A stretch of 64,000 bases of DNA from Humibacillus xanthopallidus (GTDB taxonomy: Bacteria; Actinomycetota; Actinomycetes; Actinomycetales; Dermatophilaceae): the NCBI RefSeq assembly GCF_006716675.1, contig NZ_VFPM01000002.1, positions 1 through 64,000 on the forward strand. Reading direction: 5' to 3'. The notes below the pieces were generated by a model. The model had not been told where the DNA came from. It saw nothing but the letters and a program-made list of their open reading frames with translations, and did no database searches. The position numbers and the translations under genes were made by a program. Numbering within the stretch: position 1 is the stretch's first letter; every line of letters starts with the position of its first letter. Shown here piece by piece: positions 27,045 through 36,058 of the stretch.

Positions 27045-27670
27045 GCGCGGGTGCGGCGCTCCGCCGTCGTGTCGCTGCCGTCGACGCCGTCACCCACGTC
27101 GGTCCGGTCCGTGCCGTTGTCGCGGTAGGTGCCGTCGGCACCGTCGGTGCGGTCGGTGCCGTTGTCGGTCCACGAGGCCGTGCCCTCGTGGACGTTGCCC
27201 TCGGCCCGGCCGGTGACGACGTCGGCGACCGACGGCCCCTGACGCTCGCGCCACTCCGCCTCACGGCGGGACAGCTCGGCCTCGCGGCTGCCGAGCTCCT
27301 CGTCGCGGGCGCTCAGCTGCGACTCGCGGCGTCGCAGGTCCTCGTCGCGCAGGCCGGCCTCCTCGATGCGGCGCTCGGAGTCGAGCCGGGCGGTCTCCGC
27401 CTTCTCCTCGACCTCGGCGAGCCGGGCGGCCTCCTTGTCCTCGCGACGCGCGCGTGCCCGGCGGCGGGCAGCCGACGAGAGCAGCGCCCAGCCGAGCGCG
27501 ATGAGCAGCACGGCGATGGCGGCATAGGCCGCGAGCTCCAGCGGGCTCACGGTGCGCGTGAAGCCCAGGGCGGTGAGGGCGATCGTGCCGCCTGCCGCCT
27601 GCGCTCCGATGTAGGTGACCACCGCTGCTCCGGCGCCGATCAACAGGAGGATCACTCCGATGAGGGCCAT
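27041..27670 (-). CDS. Membrane protein with coiled coil and Asp/Thr repeats
   Basis: A 209-residue protein of unknown function. Two N-terminal TM segments (residues 1-27 and about 43-66) are followed by a long charged coiled coil (ARLAEVEEKAETARLDSERR, then SQLSARDEELGSREAELSRR) and a hydrophilic tail with repeated DNGTDRTDGADG-like units encoded by a degenerate DNA repeat near 27085-27170. ATG 27670 fits. Could be an envelope scaffold; nothing in the sequence shows the partner. Operon with the HAD gene. Confidence 0.65.
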   Translation of the reverse strand: MALIGVILLLIGAGAAVVTYIGAQAAGGTIALTALGFTRTVSPLELAAYAAIAVLLIALGWALLSSAARRRARARREDKEAARLAEVEEKAETARLDSERRIEEAGLRDEDLRRRESQLSARDEELGSREAELSRREAEWRERQGPSVADVVTGRAEGNVHEGTASWTDNGTDRTDGADGTYRDNGTDRTDVGDGVDGSDTTAERRTRA

Positions 27671-27808
27671 GCTTGACTCCTTGGGATAGCGGGGCGGGTC
27701 ACCGCCCTCTCGATACTGTCATCTGTTGCCATACCCCAAACCGGGTGTTACGGCCCATGAGCCCGGCTTGCACGGCTGCGCCTGCCGCCTGCCGTTAGCC
27801 TGACCCCC

Positions 27809-28519
27809 ATGCGCATCCTGGGACGGCTCGCGGCCGCTGCACTGGCCGCCGTGTGCCTCATGACGACGGCGTCCTGCTCCGGCAGCGGCGACATGCCGAG
27901 CCCGACCCAGTCGACCCCGTCGGCTGCGCAGCGGCTGACAGCCGCCAAGGCAAAGGTCGACGCCGCGACCTCCGTGCACCTCGGCCTCGCGAGCAAGGAC
28001 GTGCCCGAGGGGAGCAACGGCATCATCTCGGCCGACGGGTGGGGGAAGCACCCTCCGGCCTTCAAGGGCACCTTCAAGGTGCGTCTCGGCGGCATCGAGG
28101 GCGACGCCGAGATCACCTCGGTCGACGGCGCCGTCTACGCGAAGCTCCCCTTCGTCCCCGGCACCCAGAAGATCGACCCGGCCTCGCTCGGCCTGCCCGA
28201 CCCCGCCACCCTCTTCTCTCCCGACGCGGGCCTGACGAGCCTCATGGCGAAGACCGTCGATCCGAAGGTCTCCGGCCAGGTGCGCGCCGGCTCCGAGGTG
28301 CTCACGATGATCACCGGCACGATCCCCGGGGCGGCCGTCGTCGACCTCTTCAAGATCGGCGACCGCAACGGCACCTTCACGGTGGCCTACGGGCTGACGG
28401 ACGCGAACGAGCTGCGGCAGGTCACGCTCACCGGCCCCTTCTTCGGTGCAGGCACGTCCTCGACCTACGTCCTCACCCTCGACCAGTACGGCCAGCCCGT
28501 CACCATCACGGCCCCGTGA
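27809..28519 (+). CDS. LppX/LprAFG-family lipoprotein
   Basis: A 236-residue secreted lipoprotein. The signal peptide ends in a lipobox with the acceptor Cys at about residue 23 (MTTASCSGSG). The mature part (TAAKAKVDAATSVHLGLAS, GEAEIT-type region EGDAEITSVDGAVYAKLPF, GTIPGAAVVDLFKIGDRNGT) matches the LppX_LprAFG fold (PF07161), which binds acylated lipids in a hydrophobic pocket in mycobacterial LprG. Its stop overlaps the MFS start by 4 bp, the same arrangement as mycobacterial lprG-Rv1410c. Confidence 0.85.
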   Translation: MRILGRLAAAALAAVCLMTTASCSGSGDMPSPTQSTPSAAQRLTAAKAKVDAATSVHLGLASKDVPEGSNGIISADGWGKHPPAFKGTFKVRLGGIEGDAEITSVDGAVYAKLPFVPGTQKIDPASLGLPDPATLFSPDAGLTSLMAKTVDPKVSGQVRAGSEVLTMITGTIPGAAVVDLFKIGDRNGTFTVAYGLTDANELRQVTLTGPFFGAGTSSTYVLTLDQYGQPVTITAP

Positions 28520-30255
28520 GCGCCACCGGCGGTCGCCTGCCCCTGCTCGCCGCGGCCTCAGCCGCCGTGGCGCTCGCCGCGGCCGACACCTACGTCGTCG
28601 TCCTCGCGCTCACCGACATGATGGCCGGCGTCGGCATCGGCATCAACGCCCTCCAGCGCGCGACGCCGATCATCTCCGGCTTCCTCCTCGGCTACATCGC
28701 CGTGCTGCCGCTCATCGGCCGCCTCTCCGACCTGCTCGACCGGCGCCGCATCCTGCTCGGGTGCCTCGTCGTCTTCGTCGTCGGCTCCGCGATCACGGCG
28801 CTCGCGGTCGAGATGCCGGTGCTCGTCACGGGCCGCGTGCTCCAGGGCATCGGCGGTGGAGGGCTCGTGCCGGCGACGCTCGCACTCGTCGCCGACCTCT
28901 GGCCCGCCGGCCGACGCGGCACCCCGCTCGGCGTCGTCGGCGCGGTGCAGGAGCTCGGCTCCGTCCTCGGGCCCGTGCTCGGAGCAGTCATCCTCGCGTG
29001 GGCGGGCTGGCGGGCCATCTTCTGGGCCAACGTCGTCGCCGGCCTGCTCCTGTATGCCGTCATCCACCTCCTCGGGTCACGTGCCCTCGGCACCGGGGCG
29101 GGCGGCATACGGCGCGCCGACGAGTCGCTCTCTCGATCGGGGGGTGGGCGAGGGCGCGGGGTGACTGTGCTCGCGTGGGTGCTCGCGCTCCTCGCCCTCG
29201 GCATCGGAGGGCTGGCCCTCGCCGCCCCCGACTCGCTCGTCACCGACGTCGCGCTCGGTGCTCCCTTCGTGCCCTTCGCCGGCGACTCGCGGGTGCTGAC
29301 ACCGATCGGGCTCGTCGCGCTCGTGCTGCTCGTGCTGCTCGCGGTCGTCACGGCGCCGCGCTGGTGGCCGGTGCTGCGGCGCTCCGACCTCTTCGGGGCC
29401 CTGCTCGTCGCGGTGGCGCTCGGCAGCCTCGTCCTCACCTTCGCGTCGTCCGACCCCGAGCGCGAGGTCGTGGGCCCGCTCGGCTACTCGTTGCTGCCCG
29501 TCGGCGCCGTCGCGCTGCTCGTGCTCTGGTGGTGGCACCGGCGGGCGGCGGCGCCGCTCATCCCGCGCGGGGTGCTGCACGCGCGCGGGGTGCGCTCGCT
29601 CGCCGTGAGCCTCCTCGTCGGTGCGGCCCTCGTGGCCGTCGTCGTCGACGTGCCGCTCCTCGCACGGCTCACCGACGACTACGACGCGACGGGTGCGGCG
29701 CTCGTGCTCGTGCGCTTCCTCGTCGCGGTGCCCGTCGGGGCCTTCGCCGGGGGCTGGGCGCTGCGCCGCCTGGGCGACGGAGCGGTGGCCGGCATCGGTC
29801 TCGCCCTCGCAGCGGCAGGTCTGCTCGTCATGTCGCGCTGGACCCTCGACTCGCTCGGCGAGACGGTGTCGACGACCGTCGTGCTCGTCGTCGTCGGGCT
29901 CGGCATCGGGCTCGCGCTCGCACCGGTGAACAACGCGGCGCTCGCCGACTCTCCGGCCGACGCCCACGGCGTCGCGAGCTCGCTCGTCGTCGTGGCCCGC
30001 ATGGTCGGCATGGTCGTGGGCCTCGCCCTGCTCACCACGGTGGGCCTGTCGCGCTACTACGCCGCCGTGCGGCTGCTGCCTGACCCGCTCGACACCGCCG
30101 CCCTCATCGGCGCCGGCGTCGTGCAGGTGCAGACCGTCTTCCTCGGCGGTGCGCTGGCGGCGCTCGCCGGGTCGGCCGTGGCCCTCACGCTCGGCCTGCG
30201 GCGGCCCGACCGGGTCACGAGCCGCGGCGACGAGCGGCTGGTCGTCGTCCCGTAG
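28516..30255 (+). CDS. MFS transporter, P55/Rv1410c-like partner of lipoprotein
   Basis: A 579-residue major facilitator protein of the 14-TM drug/lipid exporter type. GTG 28516 overlaps the lipoprotein stop. The MFS A motif region reads GRLSDLLDRRRILLG, and LGPVLGAVILAWAGWRAIFW is motif C-like. A central loop (about residues 190-215) contains GGIRRADESLSRSGGGRGRG, encoded by a copy of repeat family B. By analogy with LprG-Rv1410c, which exports triacylglycerides to the outer envelope, it may export a lipid (inference). The later TM pair 215-280 contains a long external hairpin. Confidence 0.85.
   Translation: MSATGGRLPLLAAASAAVALAAADTYVVVLALTDMMAGVGIGINALQRATPIISGFLLGYIAVLPLIGRLSDLLDRRRILLGCLVVFVVGSAITALAVEMPVLVTGRVLQGIGGGGLVPATLALVADLWPAGRRGTPLGVVGAVQELGSVLGPVLGAVILAWAGWRAIFWANVVAGLLLYAVIHLLGSRALGTGAGGIRRADESLSRSGGGRGRGVTVLAWVLALLALGIGGLALAAPDSLVTDVALGAPFVPFAGDSRVLTPIGLVALVLLVLLAVVTAPRWWPVLRRSDLFGALLVAVALGSLVLTFASSDPEREVVGPLGYSLLPVGAVALLVLWWWHRRAAAPLIPRGVLHARGVRSLAVSLLVGAALVAVVVDVPLLARLTDDYDATGAALVLVRFLVAVPVGAFAGGWALRRLGDGAVAGIGLALAAAGLLVMSRWTLDSLGETVSTTVVLVVVGLGIGLALAPVNNAALADSPADAHGVASSLVVVARMVGMVVGLALLTTVGLSRYYAAVRLLPDPLDTAALIGAGVVQVQTVFLGGALAALAGSAVALTLGLRRPDRVTSRGDERLVVVP
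29116..29146 (+). repeat. Family B repeat copy inside the MFS gene
   Basis: GCCGAC-GAGTC-GCTCTCTCGATCGGGG matches the intergenic family B unit (GCCGACAAAGTGCTCTCTCG followed by ATCGGGG) except in a 5-base block. It keeps the reading frame and encodes part of the hydrophilic central loop. Confidence 0.7.
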
Positions 30256-30277
30256 GAGCCCCGGCGAGCAGGCGCGG

Positions 30278-31069
30278 TCAGTCGGCGATCTCGACGACGA
30301 CGGGCGCGTGGTCGGAGGCGCCCTTGCCCTTGCGCTCCTCGCGGTCGATGGCGGCGCCGACGACCCGCTCGGCGAGCGCGGGGGAGCAGAGTGCGAAGTC
30401 GATGCGCATGCCCTGGCGCTTCGGGAAGCGCAGCTGCGTGTAGTCCCAGTAGGTGAAGGTGCCGGGCTCCGAGGTGTGGGGGCGCACGACGTCGGAGTAG
30501 CCGGCGTCGACGACGGCGGCGAAGGCGGCGCGCTCCGCGGGCGAGGTGTGGGTGCGCCCCTCGTAGTAGGCGACGCTCCAGACGTCGGCGTCGGTGGGGG
30601 CGATGTTCCAGTCGCCCATGAGGGCGATCTGCGCGGCGGGGTCGTCGGCGAGCCAGCCGCTGGCGGCCCGCTCGAGGGCCGCGAGCCACTCGAGCTTGTA
30701 GGTCAGGTGCGGGTCCTCGAGGGCGCGGCCGTTGGGGATGTAGAGCGACCAGAGGCGCACACCTCCGCAGACGGCGCCGAGGGCGCGTGCCTCTGCCGCC
30801 GCGGGCTCGCCCCAGCCGGGCATGCCGTCGAAGCCCACCTGCACGTCGGACAGGCCCACCCGTGATGCGACGGCGACGCCGTTCCACTGGCTGAGCCCGT
30901 GGTGGGCCACCTCGTAGCCGAGCGCCTCGAAGCGGTCGAAGGGGAACTGGTCCTCGCGAGCCTTGGTCTCCTGGAGGGCGATCGCGTCGACCTCGTTGCG
31001 TTCGAGCCAGGCCGTGACCCGGTCGATGCGGGACCGGATCGAGTTGACGTTCCACGTGGCGATGCGCAC
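30278..31069 (-). CDS. xth: Exodeoxyribonuclease III
   Basis: A 263-residue AP endonuclease/3'-5' exonuclease. Conserved blocks: MRIATWNVNSIRSRIDRV, ALQETKAREDQFP (metal-binding Glu), WSLYIPNGRALEDPH, LMGDWNIAPTDADVW, and GMRIDFALCS with the catalytic His in GASDHAPVVVEI. Length and layout are typical for XthA. ATG 31069 is 52 bp from the divergent SDR start. Base-excision repair in the cytoplasm. Confidence 0.95.
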   Translation of the reverse strand: MRIATWNVNSIRSRIDRVTAWLERNEVDAIALQETKAREDQFPFDRFEALGYEVAHHGLSQWNGVAVASRVGLSDVQVGFDGMPGWGEPAAAEARALGAVCGGVRLWSLYIPNGRALEDPHLTYKLEWLAALERAASGWLADDPAAQIALMGDWNIAPTDADVWSVAYYEGRTHTSPAERAAFAAVVDAGYSDVVRPHTSEPGTFTYWDYTQLRFPKRQGMRIDFALCSPALAERVVGAAIDREERKGKGASDHAPVVVEIAD

Positions 31070-31121
31070 AGTCGGTCACCCTAGACCGCCGCCCCGACAC
31101 CGTGTGCCTAGGGTGACACCC

Positions 31122-31898
31122 ATGGCTGCTGAGCGAACCCCTCGACCCACCGCACTCGTCACCGGTGCGAGCGCCGGCATCGGTCGCGAGTTCGCGGTCC
31201 AGCTCGCCGCGCGCGGGCACGACCTCGTGCTCGTCGCACGGGACCGCGCGCGGCTCGACGCCCTCGCCGCCGAGCTGACGAGCAGGTATGCCGTCTCCGC
31301 AGAGGTGCTCGTCGCCGACCTCTCCGACCGGTCCGCCGTGCAGACGGTCGCGGACCGGCTCGCCGACCCGGCGCGTCCCGTAGACGTCCACGTCAACAAC
31401 GCCGGCTACGGCCAGCGGCGCAGCTTCCTGCGCAACGACCTCGCCGCCGAGGAGGCGGCCTTCGACGTGCTGACCCGGGCCGTGCTCGTGCTCTCCCACG
31501 CAGCCGGGGTCGCGATGCGCGACCGCGGCCGGGGCCAGATCATCAACGTCTCGTCGGTGGCAGGGTTCATCGCCTCGGGCTCCTACTCGGCGGCCAAGGC
31601 CTGGGTGACGACGTTCAGCGAGGGCCTCGCGAGCGAGCTCGAGGGCACCGGCGTCACCGTGACAGCCCTGTGCCCGGGCTTCACCAACACGGAGTTCCAG
31701 CAGCGTGCGGGCATCGGCAAGCCGGGGCCCGACTTCCTGTGGCTCGACCCGTCGCGGCTCGTCGGTGACTGCCTCGACGACGTCGCCAAGGGTCGGGTCG
31801 TCTCGGTGCCGGGGCTGCAGTACAAGGCGATGGTCGGTCTCCTGCGGGTCGTTCCCCGGTCGGTCATCCGGCGCCGGGCCCGCCTCGTGCGTCGCTGA
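31122..31898 (+). CDS. Short-chain dehydrogenase/reductase
   Basis: A 258-residue classical SDR. Cofactor motif TALVTGASAGIGREFAVQLA, NNAG in VHVNNAGYGQ, catalytic Ser in IINVSSVAGF and Tyr/Lys in GSYSAAKAWV. The C-terminal VVPRSVIRRRARLVRR is basic and may be amphipathic. Related to the YqjQ/DltE-like dehydrogenases whose substrates are unknown. ATG 31122 lies close to GGGTGAC. Confidence 0.85.
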   Translation: MAAERTPRPTALVTGASAGIGREFAVQLAARGHDLVLVARDRARLDALAAELTSRYAVSAEVLVADLSDRSAVQTVADRLADPARPVDVHVNNAGYGQRRSFLRNDLAAEEAAFDVLTRAVLVLSHAAGVAMRDRGRGQIINVSSVAGFIASGSYSAAKAWVTTFSEGLASELEGTGVTVTALCPGFTNTEFQQRAGIGKPGPDFLWLDPSRLVGDCLDDVAKGRVVSVPGLQYKAMVGLLRVVPRSVIRRRARLVRR

Positions 31899-31959
31899 GA
31901 CTCCTGCGCGCCCGGACATCGGGCGACCACTGTCGGGAGGTACTCCTAGGGTGTGAGCC

Positions 31960-32394
31960 ATGGCGACGGTGAGGCAGGTTCAGGTCACGTTCGACTGCGC
32001 AGAGCCCGAGCGGGTCGCTCGGTTCTGGTGCGAGGTGCTCGGCTACGTCGTGCCGCCACCGCCGCCGGGCTTCGCGAGCTGGCACGACTTCGACCGCTCG
32101 CTGCCACCGCAGCACCAGGGCTCGGCGTTCGCGTGCGTCGACCCGACCGGAGCGGGGCCGCGGCTGTTCTTCCAGCGCGTGCCCGAGGGCAAGGTCGTCA
32201 AGAACCGCGTGCACCTCGACGTCCGCGTCGGCACCGGACTCGTCGGGCAGGAGCGACTGGACGCCCTCGAGGCCGAGTGCGCACGGCTCGTCGCCCTGGG
32301 TGCGGTGCGCGGGCCGCTCCTGCTCGCCGACGGCCACAACGAGTCCTGCCAGGTGATGCAGGACGTCGAGGGCAACGAGTTCTGCCTCGACTGA
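31960..32394 (+). CDS. VOC (glyoxalase-like) family protein
   Basis: A 144-residue single-domain VOC protein: VQVTFDCAEPERVARFWCEV at the start, then PRLFFQRVPEGKVVKNRVHL, and VMQDVEGNEFCLD at the end, the standard layout of actinobacterial glyoxalase-like PF18029 proteins. The metal ligands of true glyoxalase I are only partly conserved. ATG 31960. After the stop, an 18-bp GC-rich direct repeat (CTCGGGCGGCG type) fills the gap to pyrE. Confidence 0.82.
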   Translation: MATVRQVQVTFDCAEPERVARFWCEVLGYVVPPPPPGFASWHDFDRSLPPQHQGSAFACVDPTGAGPRLFFQRVPEGKVVKNRVHLDVRVGTGLVGQERLDALEAECARLVALGAVRGPLLLADGHNESCQVMQDVEGNEFCLD

Positions 32395-32501
32395 CAGCCG
32401 TCGCCCGCCTCTCGGGCGGCGGCCGCGTCTCGGGCGGCGACCGCGCCCGTGGGGCGGGCACGCGCTGAGGGCGGCCGCCACTCGCCCTACCATTGAGCCT
32501 C

Positions 32502-33059
32502 GTGACTGACACCGCCGCCGCCCGCGCCCGCCTCCTCGAGATCATCCGGGAGAAGGCGATCGTCCACGGTCGCGTCACCCTGAGCTCCGGCAAGGAGGCC
32601 GACTACTACGTCGACCTGCGCCGCATCACGCTCGACGGAGAGGCCGCGCCGCTCGTCGGGATCGTCATGCGCGACCTCACCAAGGACCTCGACTACGAGG
32701 CCGTCGGCGGCCTCACACTCGGAGCCGACCCCGTCGCGACCTCGATGCTGCACGCCGCGGCGGCCGCCGGCGAGCGGCTCGACGCCTTCGTCGTGCGCAA
32801 GGCCGGCAAGGCCCACGGGCTGCAGCAGCGCATCGAGGGACCGTCGATCACCGGCCGCCGTGTCGTCATCGTCGAGGACACGACGACGACCGGTGCGTCG
32901 CCACTGGCCGCCGTCGAGGCGGCCCGCGAGGACGGCGCCACCGTCGTTGCCGTCGCGACCATCGCCGACCGGGCGACCGGGGCCGGCGAGCGCATCAGCG
33001 AGGAGGCCGGCGTCGCCTACCTGCACGCCTACTCGCTCGAGGAGCTGGGACTCGGCTGA
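32502..33059 (+). CDS. pyrE: Orotate phosphoribosyltransferase
   Basis: A 185-residue OPRTase that makes OMP from orotate and PRPP in pyrimidine synthesis. The N-terminal VTLSSGKEADYYVDLRRITL, GLTLGADPVATSMLH and the PRPP-binding loop RRVVIVEDTTTTGASPLAAV are diagnostic. GTG 32502 is preferred over TTG 32493. In many actinobacteria pyrE lies near a TrmH-type methylase, fba and purA; here those genes lie further downstream with others between. Confidence 0.95.
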   Translation: MTDTAAARARLLEIIREKAIVHGRVTLSSGKEADYYVDLRRITLDGEAAPLVGIVMRDLTKDLDYEAVGGLTLGADPVATSMLHAAAAAGERLDAFVVRKAGKAHGLQQRIEGPSITGRRVVIVEDTTTTGASPLAAVEAAREDGATVVAVATIADRATGAGERISEEAGVAYLHAYSLEELGLG

Positions 33060-33120
33060 CACCCACCCACCGACAGAGCGCCTACTGCGGTCTCGAGCGG
33101 GTGAGCGCGCTGCCCATGGT

Positions 33121-33150
33121 CCGACGGACTGCTCTCTCGATTGGCGGGTG
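33121..33150 (+). repeat. Solitary family B repeat between convergent genes
   Basis: CCGACGGACTGCTCTCTCGA followed by TTGGCGGGTG resembles the family B unit seen at 61217-61306 and, inverted, at 59282-59339. It fills the gap between pyrE and the convergent activator gene, ending just before the latter's stop. Confidence 0.65.
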
Positions 33151-33151
33151 A

Positions 33152-34732
33152 TCAGAGGCGGGGCACGTGGAGGTCGTACTGCGCGATCTTGCGATAGATC
33201 GTCGAGCGGCTCATGCCGAGGTCACGCGCGGCCTCCTTCATCGTCGCCCCCGGCCGGGTCAGCGCCCGCACGATCTCCTCGCGCTCGAACGCCTCGATGC
33301 GGGTGAGGCGCCGGTGCGAGCCGCTCAGCACCTCGCTCGGCAGGTGCCGGGCATCGACGACGTCGGTGCGGGTCGCCGCCTGGCGCACCGCGTGCACGAG
33401 CTGCTCGACGTTGCCGGGCCAGCCGTGGTCGGTGAGGGCTCGCTGCGCCGCAGGCGTGAACTCGATCTCGCGCCCGCGCACCCGTCGCGCGACATGGGCG
33501 GCGAGCGGCAGCACGTCGGCCGGGCGCTCGCGCAGCGGTGGCACCTCGACGACGGTGCCGACGAGCGCTCGCACCGCAGGCGGTATGCCGTCGAAGTGCC
33601 GCGCGGTCACCGCGCCACCGCACGTGGCGAGGTCTGGGCCGGCAAGGATCGAGGGGGCGAGGCTCGAGGGAGCGAGGCACGAGGAGGCCGTCCGGGGTGT
33701 GACGTCGGCAGGGCTGCCTCCGGTGCCAGCAGGCGTGACGTCGGCGACGGCATACGTCGATCGGCTGACGCGGCCGAGCACCTGGCCCACCTCATCGCCC
33801 GCCCACGCGGGCAGCTCGTCGACATCGCACGCGATGGCCGAGGTGCTGGGCTTGCCCACCTCCGGGGTCCAGAGCGAGAGCCAGGCAGCGACGTCCTGCG
33901 GGGCCGGGAGCCCGGCGCTGAGGATGCGGTCGCGAGGGCGGGCGGCGCGCAGTGCCTGCGCGAGCAGCGTGGCGCGCCCCGACCCCGGCTCCCCGACGGC
34001 GGCGACGAGACGACCCGCCGCCAGGGCGCTCGCAGCCGCGTCGACCGCCTCGCGCCAGGCGGGGGAGAGGTCGTGCAGCGTGCCCGAGCCCGGCTCGAGA
34101 TGCGCCGCCTCGACGCGATAGACCTCGCCCCGGGGCGCCGCCCGCGGCCGCAGGCCACGTGAGCGGGCGAGCATGAGGGCCGTCGTCGTGCTCGCCGCCG
34201 ACTGGGCCAGCGCGAGGAGCAGGTCACCTCGGTCGCGCGACCACGTCGTGATGTTGACGCTGCCCTCGAGCCGTCCGGTCGTGGGGTCGAGCACCGGCAC
34301 GGCGGCGCACGTGTAGCCGCAGAGGCTCAGGCTGTAGTGCTCCTCGGCGCGCACGAGCGCCGGCACTCGGTCAGCGAGCGCGAGGCCGAGCCCGTTGGTG
34401 CCCGCCTCGCGCTCGGAGAAGGCGAACCCCGGCGCCAGGTGGACCGCGTCGAGGGCCCGCAGCAGCGACGTGTCGCCGCTCAGCCGGTTGAGCACGAGAC
34501 CGTCCGCGTCCGTGAGCATGAGGCTGATCGGCTCGTCCGCGAGGGTGCGGTGCAGGCTCGTCAGCACCTCGTGGCCGCACTGGAAGAAGAGCGAGTCGCG
34601 TGGCTCGGGCGCCCCGGAGAAGACCGGGGTCACCGACTCGAGCGGCACGCCGTAGTCCTCGCTGCGGCGCCACGACGCGAGGAGCCGCTCGTCCACGGGC
34701 GCCGAGACGGACGTGCCCGGGTCTCCCGGCAC
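33152..34732 (-). CDS. AcoR/MimR-like activator with degenerate AAA+ domain
   Basis: A 526-residue regulator. The N-terminal GAF-type sensor starts with LLASWRRSEDYGV and contains GFAFSEREAGTNGLGLALAD, the AcoR hallmark. The AAA+ region is degraded: Walker A reads GEPGSGRATLL (Arg for Lys) and no GAFTGA sigma-54 contact motif exists, though the R-finger block VPPLRERPADVLPLAAHVAR and GWPGNVEQLVHAVR remain. The C-terminal Fis helix-turn-helix is EAARDLGMSRSTIYRKIAQY. It probably acts with ordinary sigma factor. Divergent from the amidohydrolase operon, its likely target. Confidence 0.82.
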   Translation of the reverse strand: MPGDPGTSVSAPVDERLLASWRRSEDYGVPLESVTPVFSGAPEPRDSLFFQCGHEVLTSLHRTLADEPISLMLTDADGLVLNRLSGDTSLLRALDAVHLAPGFAFSEREAGTNGLGLALADRVPALVRAEEHYSLSLCGYTCAAVPVLDPTTGRLEGSVNITTWSRDRGDLLLALAQSAASTTTALMLARSRGLRPRAAPRGEVYRVEAAHLEPGSGTLHDLSPAWREAVDAAASALAAGRLVAAVGEPGSGRATLLAQALRAARPRDRILSAGLPAPQDVAAWLSLWTPEVGKPSTSAIACDVDELPAWAGDEVGQVLGRVSRSTYAVADVTPAGTGGSPADVTPRTASSCLAPSSLAPSILAGPDLATCGGAVTARHFDGIPPAVRALVGTVVEVPPLRERPADVLPLAAHVARRVRGREIEFTPAAQRALTDHGWPGNVEQLVHAVRQAATRTDVVDARHLPSEVLSGSHRRLTRIEAFEREEIVRALTRPGATMKEAARDLGMSRSTIYRKIAQYDLHVPRL

Positions 34733-34988
34733 ACCGCCTGTCCCGCCCTCGCGGGCGCCGCGTCGTCCTCCGGCACCATCGCCGCCTCCTGCCCGAGCCG
34801 TTGCTCGACCCCGCCGACCTCGAGCGCTGTCTCGGTCGTTCGGTTCGGCCTCGATCCGACGCTACCTCCGGGCTGGGCATCCGTCTCGGTCGCTGCGTCT
34901 CAAATTGGGACACCGTGCGTCTGTCCGGCTCGGCGCACGGTGCCTACGGTCGTGGAGAGGTCAACGACGACATCACCGAGGAGACAGC

Positions 34989-36056
34989 ATGTACAGCAAG
35001 GACGGCGAGAACTACTTCATCGTCGACGCGCACGTCGCGTTGTGGGACGCCCGCCCCGAGAACCAGCGCAACATCCACGGCAAGCAGTTCATCGACTGCT
35101 TCTACGACTACCACCGCAACCTCAGCCCCGAGTCCGAGGTCTGGACCTACGAGGAGTACCTCTACCAGGGCGGGGAGCGCCTCAAGAAGGACCTCTTCGA
35201 GGACGGCTACGTCGACCACGCGATCTTCCAGCCGGCACACCTCGGCGAGTTCTACGTGCGCGGCTTCGGGCAGACCGAGGAGGCCTCGCAGCTCGCGAAG
35301 GCCGACCCGGCCCGCCTCACGTACAACCACCACTTCGACCCCCGCAACGGCGAGCAGGGCCTCGACCAGCTGCGTGCGGACGTCGAGCGGCTCGGCTTCA
35401 AGGGCGTCAAGCTCTACACGGCCGAGTGGCACGGCGAGAGCCGCGGCTGGAAGCTCGACGACCCGTGGGCCTACCGCTACTTCGAGGCCTGCCGAGAGCT
35501 CGGCGTGACGAACATCCACGTCCACAAGGGTCCGACGATCCGGCCGCTCGACCGCGACGCCTTCGACGTCGCCGACATCGACCACGTCGCGAGCGACTTC
35601 ACCGACCTCAACTTCATCGTCGAGCACGTCGGCCTGCCGCGCCTCGAGGACTTCTGCTGGATCGCCACCCAGGAGCCGAACGTCCACGGCGGTCTCGCCG
35701 TTGCGATGCCCTTCATCCACACCCGCCCGCGCTACTTCGCTCAGATCATCGGCGAGCTGCTCTACTGGATCGGCGAGGACCGCATCCAGTTCTCCAGCGA
35801 CTACGCCATCTGGACGCCGAAGTGGCTCATCGAGAAGTTCGTCGACTTCCAGATCCCCGAGGACATGACGGAGTACGCGCCGCTCACGGTCGCCCAGAAG
35901 AAGAAGATCCTCGGGCTCAACGCGGCGAAGATGTACGGCATCGACGTGCCCGCCGAGCTGCAGCTGCCCGACGCCGACGAGACGGCCACCGGACCGCGCG
36001 GTGCCGACGACACGGCCGAGCGGGCGCAGGACCCGACGGCCCTGGCCGGGGTCTGA
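34989..36056 (+). CDS. Amidohydrolase, prm/mim-cluster type
   Basis: A 355-residue amidohydrolase-2 (ACMSD-like, PF04909) protein. It begins YFIVDAHVALWDARPENQRN rather than with an HxH, so the first metal site is atypical. ELGVTNIHVHKGPTIRP and FIVEHVGLPRLEDFCW supply His residues, and IQFSSDYAIWTPKWLI the late Asp. Homologues accompany binuclear propane/acetone monooxygenases (PrmABCD, MimABCD), where their role is unclear. ATG 34989 follows GAGGAG. It heads amidohydrolase-DUF59-ADH-ABM; no monooxygenase gene is in this window. Confidence 0.82.
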   Translation: MYSKDGENYFIVDAHVALWDARPENQRNIHGKQFIDCFYDYHRNLSPESEVWTYEEYLYQGGERLKKDLFEDGYVDHAIFQPAHLGEFYVRGFGQTEEASQLAKADPARLTYNHHFDPRNGEQGLDQLRADVERLGFKGVKLYTAEWHGESRGWKLDDPWAYRYFEACRELGVTNIHVHKGPTIRPLDRDAFDVADIDHVASDFTDLNFIVEHVGLPRLEDFCWIATQEPNVHGGLAVAMPFIHTRPRYFAQIIGELLYWIGEDRIQFSSDYAIWTPKWLIEKFVDFQIPEDMTEYAPLTVAQKKKILGLNAAKMYGIDVPAELQLPDADETATGPRGADDTAERAQDPTALAGV

Positions 36057-36058
36057 CG

